Positions 1 to 7,863 of a DNA stretch of 39,602 bases are shown one piece after another. The position numbers were made by a program, and so were the translations under genes. The stretch covers positions 1 to 39,602 of the forward strand of contig JBDSDZ010000057.1 of assembly GCA_039920345.1 (NCBI GenBank). Direction: 5' to 3'. This stretch comes from Croceibacterium_A sp039920345 (GTDB lineage Bacteria; Pseudomonadota; Alphaproteobacteria; Sphingomonadales; Sphingomonadaceae). The stretch's first letter is position 1, and each line of letters opens with the position of its first letter. The notes under the pieces are model-generated. The model was not told where the DNA came from. It saw only the letters and a list, made by a program, of their open reading frames with translations, and made no database searches.

Positions 1-708
1 GTAATTGCCCCATACTTGCTGGACATCGTCGTCCTCGTCGAGGGTGTCGATCAGTTTGAGCAGGGTCGCGGCGTCGGATTCGTTGACCTCGACCATGACC
101 TGCGGGCGCCAGGCGAGTTTGGCGCCTTCGGCTTCGCCGAGCACGGGTTCGAGCGCCTTGGCGACTTCGTGGAGGTCGCCGATTTCAGTCCAGATCTCGT
201 GGCCGTCTTCGGACGAGGAGACGTCCTGCGCACCGGCGTCGAGCGCGGCTTCGAACACCTTGTCGGGGTCGCCGCTTTTGGCGGGGTAGCTGATCAGGCC
301 CATGCGGTCGAAGGCGTGGCTGACACTGCCCGACGCGCCGAGGTTGCCGCCATTCTTGCTAACGGCGGTGCGGACGTTGGTGGCGGTGCGGTTGCGATTG
401 TCGGTCAGCGCCTCGATGATCAGCGAGACGCCGCCCGGGCCGAAGCCTTCGTAGCGGATTTCCTCGTAGGTTTCGGCGTCGCCGCGCGCGGCCTTGTCGA
501 TCGAGCGCTGGATATTGTCCTTGGGCATCGACTGCGCCTTGGCGGCGTTGATCGCGGCGCGCAGGCGCGGGTTCATGTCAGGGTCGGGCAGGCCCATCTT
601 GGCAGCGACGGTGATTTCGCGGCTCAGTTTGGAAAACATGCCGGCGCGCTTTTTGTCCTGCGCGCCCTTGCGGTGCATGATGTTCTTGAATTTGGAATGG
701 CCGGCCAT
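1..708 (-). CDS. YebC/PmpR family transcriptional regulator (3' end cut by window)
   Basis: A minus-strand reading frame opens with ATG at 708-706 and runs without a stop to base 1, giving 236 codons. The N-terminus MAGHSKFKNI and the following RKGAQDKKR are the hallmark of the YebC/PmpR/TACO1 family, whose members bind DNA or act at the ribosome; the acidic-rich later part (LIDTLDEDDDVQQ) also fits. The family is usually about 240-250 residues, so only some ten C-terminal residues and the stop are missing. It is cytoplasmic. In many bacteria yebC neighbours the ruvABC genes; here its upstream neighbour is a GNAT gene in the same orientation. The identification is secure; the exact role, transcriptional or translational, cannot be read from sequence. 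Confidence 0.95.
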   Translation of the reverse strand, partial: MAGHSKFKNIMHRKGAQDKKRAGMFSKLSREITVAAKMGLPDPDMNPRLRAAINAAKAQSMPKDNIQRSIDKAARGDAETYEEIRYEGFGPGGVSLIIEALTDNRNRTATNVRTAVSKNGGNLGASGSVSHAFDRMGLISYPAKSGDPDKVFEAALDAGAQDVSSSEDGHEIWTEIGDLHEVAKALEPVLGEAEGAKLAWRPQVMVEVNESDAATLLKLIDTLDEDDDVQQVWGNY

Positions 709-765
709 GGGATCGCTATAATCTCGTCACTGAAAGAATGCGGCGCCTTACAACGGCGAGCCGCG

Positions 766-1260
766 TCAGAGCAACCGCTGCCACCACCCGACATCGCGCC
801 AAGCGCCGTGCTTCCAACCGACTTCGCGATAAATGCCGACCGGGATGAAGCCGAACGCTTCGTGCAAGGCGACGCTGGCTTCATTTGGCAAGGCGATTCC
901 GGCAAAGGCCGCGTGAACGTTTTTTGCGGCCAATAGTGGGAAAAGCGCTGCGTAAAGCGCCTTGCCGATGCCCTGCCGCGCATGGCCCGGCTCGACATAA
1001 ACCGCCACGTCGCAGGAACGGGCATAGGCCGCGCGAGCCCGGTGCGGCGAACCGTAAGCGTAGCCAACCACTTGCCCGCCGATTTCCGCAACCAGCCAGC
1101 CGTGCGTGGTGCCGTAGTCCTTCATGCGCCGCTGCATTTCATCGGCATCAGGCGGGTCGAGTTCGAAGCTGATGCAGCTATCGCGGACAAACGGCGCGTA
1201 AATCGCCGCGCAGGCTGCGGCGTCGCGTTGTGGATCTGCCGGACGGATTGCGGGGTTCAC
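766..1260 (-). CDS. GNAT family N-acetyltransferase (Pat/MddA-like)
   Basis: The 164-residue protein resembles the phosphinothricin / methionine-sulfoximine acetyltransferase branch of the GNAT fold. It has the early IRPAD and AAIYAPFV segments, the acetyl-CoA loop GHARQGIGKALY around residues 95-106 and the C-terminal GFIPVGIYREVGWKHG. Members acetylate small amino-compound substrates in the cytosol; the substrate here is unknown. The start is GTG at 1260-1258, which overlaps the TGA of the upstream DUF2312 gene by four bases, so the two are probably translationally coupled. The family assignment is firm, the substrate is not. Confidence 0.88.
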   Translation of the reverse strand: MNPAIRPADPQRDAAACAAIYAPFVRDSCISFELDPPDADEMQRRMKDYGTTHGWLVAEIGGQVVGYAYGSPHRARAAYARSCDVAVYVEPGHARQGIGKALYAALFPLLAAKNVHAAFAGIALPNEASVALHEAFGFIPVGIYREVGWKHGAWRDVGWWQRLL

Positions 1261-1493
1261 CCCAGGCCCAGCGCTGCTTTGTAGACATCGAGGATGGCTT
1301 CCATCTCGGCCCGGTCGTCGGGCTTCATTTTCCGCAGGCGCACGATCTGGCGCATGATCTTGGAATCGTAACCCACCGCCTTGGCCTCGGCGTAGACGTC
1401 GCGAATGTCGTCGGCGATGCCCTTCTTTTCTTCTTCGAGCCGTTCGACCCGCTCTATCAGCAGGCGCAGGCGGTCGTCAGTGGCGTTGGCCAT
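1257..1493 (-). CDS. GapR-family (DUF2312) DNA-binding protein
   Basis: This is a small, charged, helical protein of 78 residues. It starts MANATDDRLRLL, continues through the acidic/basic coiled segment IERVERLEEEKKGI and ends with LRKMKPDDRAEMEAILDVYKAALG. That layout is the DUF2312 family, which includes Caulobacter GapR, a nucleoid-associated protein that clamps overtwisted DNA ahead of polymerases. I chose the ATG at 1493 over the one at 1511 because the family starts near the coiled-coil helix. It overlaps the following acetyltransferase by four bases. The function is inferred from the family. Confidence 0.9.
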   Translation of the reverse strand: MANATDDRLRLLIERVERLEEEKKGIADDIRDVYAEAKAVGYDSKIMRQIVRLRKMKPDDRAEMEAILDVYKAALGLG

Positions 1494-1593
1494 CGGGAAG
1501 TATCTCCACAAGTTCGAGAATCGGTTGCCCGCTCGATAGCGAGCGCGCGCCGGGGGGTGAACCGGGTGGAAAACTTTTCCTGTGGCAGCGGCC

Positions 1594-1896
1594 TCATGTG
1601 CCGGGGTTGCGCGCCACGCTGGCGTCCATCCGGGCGATCTGTTCGGGTGTGGGCTCGCTTTGATAGCGGTCCTTCCACTGGGCCATCGGCATGCCGTGGA
1701 TCGCCTCGCGCGCGGCGGCCTTGTCGCCTTCGAAACCGGCTTCCCCGATCCAGTCCGCCAGACAGTTGCGGCAGAACCCGGCGAGGCCCATCAGTTCGAT
1801 GTTCTGCGCGTCGTGGCGGTGGCGCAAATGGCGCACCAGACGGCGGAAGGCGGCCGCGGCAACGGCGTCAGGCATCGTATCGAGCGGGTCAGTCAT
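1594..1896 (-). CDS. DUF1244 domain protein
   Basis: The protein has 100 residues. It matches the DUF1244 family of small alphaproteobacterial proteins: a histidine/arginine-rich helix (LVRHLRHRHDAQNIELM), then GLAGFCRNCLADW with a CRNC pair that could bind metal, then the conserved GMPMAQWKDRYQ. Its biochemical role is not known to me. It lies divergently from pyruvate kinase, sharing an 88-base promoter region that contains a 14-base tandem repeat, and is followed by the GapR-family gene after about 100 bases. Confidence 0.88.
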   Translation of the reverse strand: MTDPLDTMPDAVAAAAFRRLVRHLRHRHDAQNIELMGLAGFCRNCLADWIGEAGFEGDKAAAREAIHGMPMAQWKDRYQSEPTPEQIARMDASVARNPGT

Positions 1897-1917
1897 CGTC
1901 TCGTCTCATCTTGTCGT

Positions 1918-1958
1918 CCTTGTCTTGTCGACCTTGTCTTGTCGACCTTGTCTTGTCG
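1918..1958. repeat. 14-base tandem repeat, about three copies, in the DUF1244/pyk intergenic region
   Basis: The unit ccttgtcttgtcga occurs at 1918-1931 and 1932-1945, followed by a third copy from 1946 that diverges at its last two bases. Each unit itself contains a doubled cttgt. The array occupies nearly half of the 88-base space between the divergent starts of the DUF1244 gene and pyruvate kinase, so copy-number change would alter promoter spacing. Confidence 0.85.
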
Positions 1959-1984
1959 TGTGGCTCTGCCATAGGCCGTGCGGC

Positions 1985-3454
1985 ATGACAAAGTCCGAAA
2001 CGCGCAAGTTCGCCCCGCGCGGCCGCAAGGTCAAAATCCTCGCCACGATTGGACCCGCCAGCCGGGACCCGGATATGCTGTGCCGGCTATTCAAGGCCGG
2101 GGCGGACGCGTTCCGCATCAACCTCAGCCACGGCGACCATGCGACCCACGCCGAAACGATCCAGTCGATCCGCGCGCTCGAAAAAGACCTTGGACGGCCA
2201 ATTGCCATCCTGTGCGACCTGCAAGGCCCCAAGCTGCGCGTCGGGATCTTTGCCGATGGCCAGGCGGTGATCCCGCATGGCAGCACGTTCACGCTCGATC
2301 GCGATCCGACGCCGGGAGACGCCCAGCGCGTCTGCCTGCCGCATCCCGAACTGTTCGCGGTGCTCCACGTTGGCCAGCGGCTGCTGATTAACGACGGCAA
2401 GATTCGCCTGCGGGTGACGGCCGCGGAGCCCGACCGGATCGTCTGCAAGGCCGAAGTCGGCGGAGTCATTTCGGACCGCAAGGGCGTCAACGTGCCCGAC
2501 GCCGAAGTGCCAATCCCGGCGCTGACCGAGAAGGACCGCGCCGATCTCGCCTTCGCCATCGAGCACGGCGCGGACTGGATCGGGCTGAGTTTCGTCCAGC
2601 GTCCGGAAGACCTGATCGAAGCGCGTGCACTGATGGGCGGCAAGGGCGCGCTATGCGCCAAGATCGAAAAGCCGCAGGCGATCACCCGGCTGGCCGAAAT
2701 CATTGCCTTGTCCGACGGGGTGATGGTCGCGCGCGGAGACCTGGGAGTTGAGCTCAACCCCGAAGAAGTCCCCCCACTGCAGAAGAAGATCGTCAATGCT
2801 ACCCGGTTGACCGGCAAGCCAGTGATCGTGGCCACGCAGATGCTCGAATCGATGATCGAGAGCCCAGCGCCGACCCGCGCCGAAGTGTCCGACGTCGCCA
2901 ACGCGGTTTACGACGGGGCCGATGTGGTCATGCTCTCGGCCGAGACTGCCGCGGGGATGTGGCCCGAAGAAGCCGTGATCATGATGGATTCGATCGCCAA
3001 GCAGGTCGAGCAGGACGACGGCTACCGGCAGCGCGTGCGCTTGCTCGATACCCAGCCCGATCCGACCACCGCCGATGCGCTGGCCCATGCCTGCATGACC
3101 ATTGCCGACACCGTGGCGATCAACGCGATCACCGTGTTCACCTCGACCGGCTCGTCCGCCCGCCGGGTCAGCCGCGAGCGGCCTTCGGTTCCCGTAATGG
3201 TGCTGACGCCGTCGGTCGGCGTGGCGCGCAAGGTCGCGCTGCTGTGGGGTGCGCACCCGGTGACGATCAAGGACATCGGCAGTTTCGAAGAGATGATCGC
3301 CAAGGGCAAGCGGATGGCGATCCGCCACGGCTTCGGCGGCGCCGGGACCAAGCTTGTAGTGATGGCCGGGGTTCCGTTCGGGGTCAGCGGCGCGACCAAC
3401 CTGCTGCACGTCGTCACCCTGGTGGGCGACGAGCTCGACACCCATACGGCTTAA
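1985..3454 (+). CDS. pyk: Pyruvate kinase
   Basis: This 489-residue enzyme converts phosphoenolpyruvate and ADP to pyruvate and ATP at the end of glycolysis. The barrel carries the substrate segment FRINLSHG (Arg44, Asn46, Ser48), the B domain starts after CDLQGPKLRVG, and the active-site signature CAKIEKPQAI has the catalytic Lys226 and metal ligand Glu228. It is followed by MVARGDLGVEL with the second metal ligand Asp252 and by MLESMIESPAPTRAE. The C-terminal allosteric domain is present and the length is normal. The ATG at 1985 begins MTKSETRKF; the long upstream extension of the frame has no homology. No strong Shine-Dalgarno precedes it. Its stop overlaps the stop of the convergent SDR gene by bases 3451-3454. 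Confidence 0.97.
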   Translation: MTKSETRKFAPRGRKVKILATIGPASRDPDMLCRLFKAGADAFRINLSHGDHATHAETIQSIRALEKDLGRPIAILCDLQGPKLRVGIFADGQAVIPHGSTFTLDRDPTPGDAQRVCLPHPELFAVLHVGQRLLINDGKIRLRVTAAEPDRIVCKAEVGGVISDRKGVNVPDAEVPIPALTEKDRADLAFAIEHGADWIGLSFVQRPEDLIEARALMGGKGALCAKIEKPQAITRLAEIIALSDGVMVARGDLGVELNPEEVPPLQKKIVNATRLTGKPVIVATQMLESMIESPAPTRAEVSDVANAVYDGADVVMLSAETAAGMWPEEAVIMMDSIAKQVEQDDGYRQRVRLLDTQPDPTTADALAHACMTIADTVAINAITVFTSTGSSARRVSRERPSVPVMVLTPSVGVARKVALLWGAHPVTIKDIGSFEEMIAKGKRMAIRHGFGGAGTKLVVMAGVPFGVSGATNLLHVVTLVGDELDTHTA

Positions 3455-4266
3455 TGCGCGTGCGCAGGCTCGTGCTGTGCCAGCAAGGCGTCGAGATCGT
3501 CCGTTAGTTCGAAATAACCGCCCGACAGCGCATCATAGCGTCCTGATGCGAGGTCGAGGACGCGTTTCGCACAACGTTCGAGATCGTCTTGCGCGGACGG
3601 GTCTCTCTGCTTCTCTTTCAGCCGCCCCATCATCCCGCCAAGGTAGGTCTGCGCCGCCTCGTCCTCCAGCGTCTGGCGGGCAAGGTCGGTGAACACGAAC
3701 CCGGGATCGATCGCGAAAGTTGTCACTGGGGTTCCGGCCAGCTCCGCCGCGGCTTCGGCCACGATGCGGTTCTGGGCAATCTTGCCGGTGCAATAGGCCG
3801 ACATATAGGGCGCCACGATTCTTGCCGCCTTGGCCGAGACGCAGATCACCCGGCCCTGCCCGCGCGTTATCATGCCGGGCAGGACGGAATGCATGAACAG
3901 CATCGGGGCGCGGATATGGACCGCCTGCGCGCGCCACCATTCGTCGGGATCAACTTGCCAGATCGGGCCAAACGGACCGGGAACGCCGGCATTGCTGACC
4001 ACCAGGTCGATCGGTCCAAGCACTTCCTCGACCTTGGACACGGCGTGGTCGATCGAATGCGGGTCGGTAACATCGCAGCGCACGCTGAGGGCATGGCCGC
4101 CGCCGTCGCGGATCGCCTTGGCCACATCATCCAGCTGGGACAGCGAGCGCGCCAGGAGCGCCACCGCTGCGCCTTCTGCGGCGAGCCGCTGCGCAATCGC
4201 CTGGCCGAACCCGCGCCCGGCGCCGGTCACCACTGCCACCTGTCCGTCAAGTATGCCCAAAGCCAC
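3451..4266 (-). CDS. SDR family oxidoreductase
   Basis: A classical short-chain dehydrogenase of 271 residues. The Rossmann nucleotide loop is TGAGRGFG (14-21), the structural NAG is at 92-94, the catalytic serine is in VSAKAAR (about 144), and the active-site pair is Tyr158 and Lys162 (YCTGK). CDVTDP at 64-69 is the usual adenine-contact segment. Such enzymes use NAD(P)H to reduce or oxidise hydroxyl/carbonyl groups; the substrate cannot be inferred. It is convergent with pyruvate kinase, and both stop codons sit within the same four bases (ttaa). The SDR call is firm. Confidence 0.9.
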   Translation of the reverse strand: MALGILDGQVAVVTGAGRGFGQAIAQRLAAEGAAVALLARSLSQLDDVAKAIRDGGGHALSVRCDVTDPHSIDHAVSKVEEVLGPIDLVVSNAGVPGPFGPIWQVDPDEWWRAQAVHIRAPMLFMHSVLPGMITRGQGRVICVSAKAARIVAPYMSAYCTGKIAQNRIVAEAAAELAGTPVTTFAIDPGFVFTDLARQTLEDEAAQTYLGGMMGRLKEKQRDPSAQDDLERCAKRVLDLASGRYDALSGGYFELTDDLDALLAQHEPAHAH

Positions 4267-4333
4267 AATCTCCTGCCTTGCGCGTGCTATCGCGCCGGCT
4301 GGTCCGTGTCGATATCCTCGATCGTCGGAAAAC

Positions 4334-4408
4334 TGGAGCGGGCGAAGGGATTCGAACCCTCGACCCCAACCTTGGCAAGGTTGTGCTCTACCCCTGAGCT
4401 ACGCCCGC
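4334..4408 (-). tRNA. tRNA-Gly (anticodon GCC)
   Basis: The reverse complement folds as a complete tRNA. The acceptor stem is GCGGGCG/CGCCCGC, with U discriminator and encoded CCA at 4336-4334. The D arm reads GCTCAGGGGTAGAGC, the anticodon stem CAACC/GGTTG encloses loop TTGCCAA with anticodon GCC, and the T arm contains GGTTCGAATCC. The length is 75 with CCA. It decodes GGC/GGU glycine codons, which are frequent in this GC-rich genome. Confidence 0.97.
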
Positions 4409-4592
4409 TCGCGGCGACCGGAAAGCGCCAAATGCTTGGGCCTTCCGGTGGGAGGCGCGCGGTTAGCATCGGGGCGGGGGGGCCGCAAGGACTAATCGCC
4501 GCGCAGCACACGCGCCGCTTGCGCCCTTCACAATTGGCCAGCAAGTGCCACATACAACGACACCGCAAAAGCACCGAGAAGGTACACACAAC

Positions 4593-5501
4593 GTGGCAAG
4601 CATGGGCCTGAACCTGGACGAGCAGAAAGCGGTCGAGCGGTTTCGCAAGGCGGTCGTCGACCCATCGAACGACAAGCTCGTGATCCTCGATTTCTGGGCC
4701 GAGTGGTGCGGCCCGTGCAAGGCGCTGAGCCCGGTGCTGGAAAAAGTCGCGGCCGAATATGCCGACAAGGGCGTTATCCTGGCCAAGCTCAATGTCGATG
4801 AAGAGCAATTCATCGCCGCCCAGTTCCAGGTGCGCTCGATCCCGACGGTCTATGCGATCTTCCAGGGCCAGCCGGTGGCCGACTTGACCCCGGCCCGGAC
4901 CGAATCGCAGCTGAAGCAGATGCTCGACCAGTTGCTGACCCAGTTCCCCATCGGTGCGGGCGGCAGCGCCGAGGACGATATTGCACCGCTGATTGCGATG
5001 GGCGAGCAGATCCTGGCCGAAGGGGACGGGGAACGCGCCGCATCGGTGTTTGAGCAAGTTGCGGTGATGACGCCGGAAGACCCGGCGGTGCAGTCTGGCC
5101 TGATCCGCGCGCTGATCGCCGCCGGAAGGCCTGACGAGGCGCAGGCTGCCTTCGATGGCTTGTCCGACACGTTGCGCGCCGATCCGGCTGTGGCCCAGGC
5201 TGGCAGCGCGCTGCAACTGGCCTCCGAGGCGGTCGATGACAGCGAACTCGCCGCCTTGCGCGCCGCAGCCGCAGAACGCCCGGCAGACCAAGACGCGCAG
5301 TTCGCGTTCGCCCAGGCCGCTTTTGCCGCCGGCCAGCGTGACGATGCCTCGGCAACCCTGCTTGCCATGATCGGCACCGATCCAGAATGGAACGAGGGCG
5401 CGGCCAAGGCCAAGTTGCTGCAGATGTTCGAAGCCGTCGGGCTCGAAGACCCGTGGGTCGCGGGCGAGCGGCGCAAGCTGTCGCTGCTGCTGTTCGGATG
5501 A
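4593..5501 (+). CDS. Thioredoxin-domain / tetratricopeptide co-chaperone (CnoX/YbbN-like)
   Basis: The protein has 302 residues. The N-terminal thioredoxin fold has the intact active site FWAEWCGPCK (Cys39 and Cys42) and the cis-proline segment RSIPTVYAI. The rest is an alpha-helical TPR-like region rich in alanine (AASVFEQVAVMTPEDPAVQSG and similar repeats). This arrangement is the YbbN/CnoX family, which protects substrates from oxidation and hands them to chaperones. I place the start at GTG 4593 because GAGAAGG stands about ten bases upstream; an ATG three codons later (4602) is possible. The stop overlaps the next gene's ATG (ATGA), so the pair is co-translated. Confidence 0.9.
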   Translation: MASMGLNLDEQKAVERFRKAVVDPSNDKLVILDFWAEWCGPCKALSPVLEKVAAEYADKGVILAKLNVDEEQFIAAQFQVRSIPTVYAIFQGQPVADLTPARTESQLKQMLDQLLTQFPIGAGGSAEDDIAPLIAMGEQILAEGDGERAASVFEQVAVMTPEDPAVQSGLIRALIAAGRPDEAQAAFDGLSDTLRADPAVAQAGSALQLASEAVDDSELAALRAAAAERPADQDAQFAFAQAAFAAGQRDDASATLLAMIGTDPEWNEGAAKAKLLQMFEAVGLEDPWVAGERRKLSLLLFG

Positions 5502-6112
5502 GCGCGCTGCGCCTCGCCATTTTCCCCCTGACCGGGGCGATCCTGTTTCCAGGACTGAAACTGCCGTTGCACATCTTCGAGCCGCGCTACCGCGAACTGG
5601 TGGGCAGCGCATTGGCACGCGATCGGCGCATCGGCATGATCCAGCCGCAGGCAGCAGAGGAAGGCGCGCCGCTGTTCGCGGTGGGCTGCGTGGGCAAGAT
5701 CGACGAAGTCCAGGCGACCGAAGACGGGCGCTACAACATCGTGCTGGAAGGCGAAGCGCGGTTCCGCATGCTGCGCGAACTCGATGTCTCGACGCCCTTC
5801 CGGCAAGTCGAAATCGAATTGCTGCCGGACTCCGGCAACGAAGTGCTGAGTTCAGTCGAGCGCGCGAGTTTCGAACGCGAGGCACGCGTGTTCGCCGACC
5901 GCCAGAGCTACAGCGTCGACTGGGATTCGGTCGAGCGGCTGGATGATACTACCCTGATCAACGGGGTCAGCCAGATCGCCCCGTTCGACGCCGCCGCCAA
6001 GCAGGCGCTGCTCGAAGCCAGCGGCCTGCGCGAACGCTGCGAAATGTTTGTTCAATTGATGCAGTTCTTCGGCCGCAGCGACCCCGGCGAGGACCGCGTC
6101 ACACTCCAGTAG
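5498..6112 (+). CDS. Lon N-terminal (substrate-binding) domain protein
   Basis: The protein has 204 residues and begins with the PUA-like Lon substrate-binding domain: LAIFPLTGAILFPGLKLPLHIFEPRYRELV, then the central RIGMIQP and EDGRYNIVLEGEARFR. There is no AAA ATPase or protease domain, so it is the stand-alone Lon-N family often found beside the thioredoxin/TPR gene in alphaproteobacteria. Its job is unproven; a substrate adaptor or protein quality role is plausible given the co-chaperone partner whose stop codon overlaps its start. It ends seven bases from the convergent marC-like gene. Confidence 0.9.
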   Translation: MSALRLAIFPLTGAILFPGLKLPLHIFEPRYRELVGSALARDRRIGMIQPQAAEEGAPLFAVGCVGKIDEVQATEDGRYNIVLEGEARFRMLRELDVSTPFRQVEIELLPDSGNEVLSSVERASFEREARVFADRQSYSVDWDSVERLDDTTLINGVSQIAPFDAAAKQALLEASGLRERCEMFVQLMQFFGRSDPGEDRVTLQ

Positions 6113-6119
6113 CCGCCGC

Positions 6120-6755
6120 TCAGACCCCGAAGCTGCCGCGGAGCCCATCGACCACGTACTGCGCCGCCAACGCGGCCAGCAGCACGCCCAAGAGCCGAGT
6201 AATGACCGATTCGACGCGCGCACCGACCAGCTTCATCAGCGGGCCCGCAGCGAGCAGCGCGAGCAAGGTCAGCACCAGCACCACGCCCAGTGCGGCGAGC
6301 ACTATCAACGTTTGCTCGATACCTTTGGCGCCGCCCGCCAGCAGCATGATCGTGGCAATCGCCCCCGGCCCGGCGAGCATCGGCATGGCCATCGGAAATA
6401 CCGAAACATCTTCGATCTCGGGCCGCTCAAGACTCTCGGCCATGACCTTTTCGGCCCGTTGTTCGCGCCGCTGGGTGCGCTTTTCGAACACCATGTCGAG
6501 CGCGATCAGGAACAGCATCAGGCCGCCCGCGATGCGGAAACTGTCGAGCTCGATATGCAGCGCACCGAGCAGCCTTTCGCCAACCAGCGCGAACACCAGC
6601 AGGATTACCCCGGCGATGGCGCAGGCGCGGATCGCCATCGAGCGTCGCTGGGCGCTGTTCGCGCCGCTCGTCAGCCCGGCATAGATCGGCGCGCAGCCGG
6701 GCGGATCGAGCACCACGAACAGAGTGATGAAGGCCGAGATGAACAGTTCGAACAT
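6120..6755 (-). CDS. MarC family integral membrane protein
   Basis: A 211-residue inner-membrane protein with six predicted hydrophobic segments. The family signatures are visible: FITLFVVLDPPGCAPIY near the N-terminus and FPMAMPMLAGPGAIATIMLL in the middle, split by a charged cytosolic loop (EKRTQRREQRAEK). MarC/UPF0056 proteins have no settled function; the old link to multiple antibiotic resistance was not upheld. I start at MFELFISAF (ATG 6755) because the frame upstream of it is non-hydrophobic and unlike the family. A lipoprotein gene lies just upstream on the same strand. Confidence 0.92.
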   Translation of the reverse strand: MFELFISAFITLFVVLDPPGCAPIYAGLTSGANSAQRRSMAIRACAIAGVILLVFALVGERLLGALHIELDSFRIAGGLMLFLIALDMVFEKRTQRREQRAEKVMAESLERPEIEDVSVFPMAMPMLAGPGAIATIMLLAGGAKGIEQTLIVLAALGVVLVLTLLALLAAGPLMKLVGARVESVITRLLGVLLAALAAQYVVDGLRGSFGV

Positions 6756-6762
6756 GGGGCGG

Positions 6763-7449
6763 CTATTGGGCGGATACCGTTTCGCGGATTGCATCCTGCC
6801 AGGCAGAGCCGTCCCAGTAGGTGGCCACGGCCATGCGCGAGCCATCGGGGTGCGTCACCACTTGCCAGCGCAGCGTACCGTCACGCGATACGCCGGCATT
6901 GATCGTGTCGGCTGGTCCGGCCAGCAAGTCGGCAGGCGGGGTTGGCTGGCCATTGCAGGCTGCGGTCTTGCCGCCGATCATGTCGGCCACCGCAAGTGGC
7001 TGCTGCAGCCCGTCGCCCTGGTCCATCACCCAGCGGTATTCATCGTTTCGCTGGCGTTTCCACACGGTGGTGAAATAGCCGACGGTGCCATTGGCGCGCT
7101 GCCATGGACCCTTGGTCACCGCCAGCGTGCCATCGCAGCTCGACCACACCTGTGCCGGCTGCCAGCGCACCGCGTTGGCCGGATTGGCACGGCCTTTAAG
7201 CCAGTCTTTCGCACGCACCGCTTCGGGGACGAACATGACAGCGTCGCCATCTGCGAAGTGGTTGAACGCAGTCCACTGCCCATCCTCCTGCGCCGCGCGA
7301 GCGAAGGCGAGTTCGGTCGCGACCACCTGGCCGGGATTTGCGCGCAGGCGGCCTTCGGCGCGCTGGTGCAGGCTCGGCCCGCTAGCACAACTGGCGAGCG
7401 CCAGTGTTATGACCGCCGCCGCCAGCGGTCCGTTCGCACCCGGCCTCAT
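6763..7449 (-). CDS. Putative lipoprotein with NTF2-like region
   Basis: The 228-residue product has a lipoprotein signal peptide: a hydrophobic stretch ending LALASCASG, with Cys21 as the lipidation site. The mature part begins ATELAFARAAQEDGQWTAFNHFADGDAVMF, which looks like the DUF4440/NTF2-like cone fold, and continues with a tryptophan-rich beta section. I do not recognise a precise family function. It should be exported and membrane-anchored. Its ATG overlaps the stop of the YggT gene by four bases, so the two are coupled, and MarC follows seven bases downstream. Confidence 0.75.
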   Translation of the reverse strand: MRPGANGPLAAAVITLALASCASGPSLHQRAEGRLRANPGQVVATELAFARAAQEDGQWTAFNHFADGDAVMFVPEAVRAKDWLKGRANPANAVRWQPAQVWSSCDGTLAVTKGPWQRANGTVGYFTTVWKRQRNDEYRWVMDQGDGLQQPLAVADMIGGKTAACNGQPTPPADLLAGPADTINAGVSRDGTLRWQVVTHPDGSRMAVATYWDGSAWQDAIRETVSAQ

Positions 7450-7742
7450 GAGAGGCTGCTGTAGGCAAGGTTGCGCAAGACGATATTGATGATGTTGAGC
7501 ACCACGATCAGAATCAAAGGCGAAAAATCGATCGCGCCGGTATCGGGCATGATCCGCCTAATTGGCCGCAGGACCGGTTCGAGCAGTGCGTTGACCGAAC
7601 GGTAGATCGCTGAGACCCATTGGTTCTGCATGCTGACAACGTTGAACGCGACCAGCAGGCTGAGGACGAACTGCACGATCACCAGCACGATGACGATCGA
7701 GATCAGATAGCCGACGATCTGCGACAGGGTGAGAAAGAACAC
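7446..7742 (-). CDS. YggT family membrane protein
   Basis: The protein has 98 residues and two hydrophobic spans (about 8-35 and 72-92) flanking the conserved ALLEPVLRPIRRIMP and the SPLILIVVLNII segment. This is the YggT family, homologous to the plastid CCB3 proteins and implicated in cell-division or envelope biology in some bacteria. It is an inner-membrane protein. It is the first gene of a coupled pair with the downstream lipoprotein, and lies downstream of argB in the same direction after a 121-base gap containing a hairpin. Confidence 0.9.
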   Translation of the reverse strand: MFFLTLSQIVGYLISIVIVLVIVQFVLSLLVAFNVVSMQNQWVSAIYRSVNALLEPVLRPIRRIMPDTGAIDFSPLILIVVLNIINIVLRNLAYSSLS

Positions 7743-7786
7743 GGGTGCGCTGGCCTCTTGTTGTGATGGGCGTGATTAGACCAGCG

Positions 7787-7813
7787 AGGGGCCCTGCATC
7801 AAGGCTGGCCCCT
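7787..7813 (-). terminator. Possible terminator hairpin downstream of argB
   Basis: Bases 7787-7793 (aggggcc) pair perfectly with 7807-7813 (ggcccct) around a 13-base loop, 51 bases past the argB stop. There is no clear U-tract, so factor-dependent termination or mRNA protection is also possible. Confidence 0.4.
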
Positions 7814-7863
7814 GTCGGACAGTAAGTTTCGCTCGACCAGCGTCGTGCGAGGCCTGGCGCCCG

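Noticed and set aside
16..936. Long plus-strand frame opposite yebC and the acetyltransferase
   Set aside because: It is the antisense shadow of two genes with clear family motifs on the minus strand; high GC keeps such frames open.
4287..5885. 532-residue minus-strand frame
   Set aside because: It lies opposite the thioredoxin/TPR and Lon-domain genes and runs into the tRNA; arginine/alanine-rich shadow composition.
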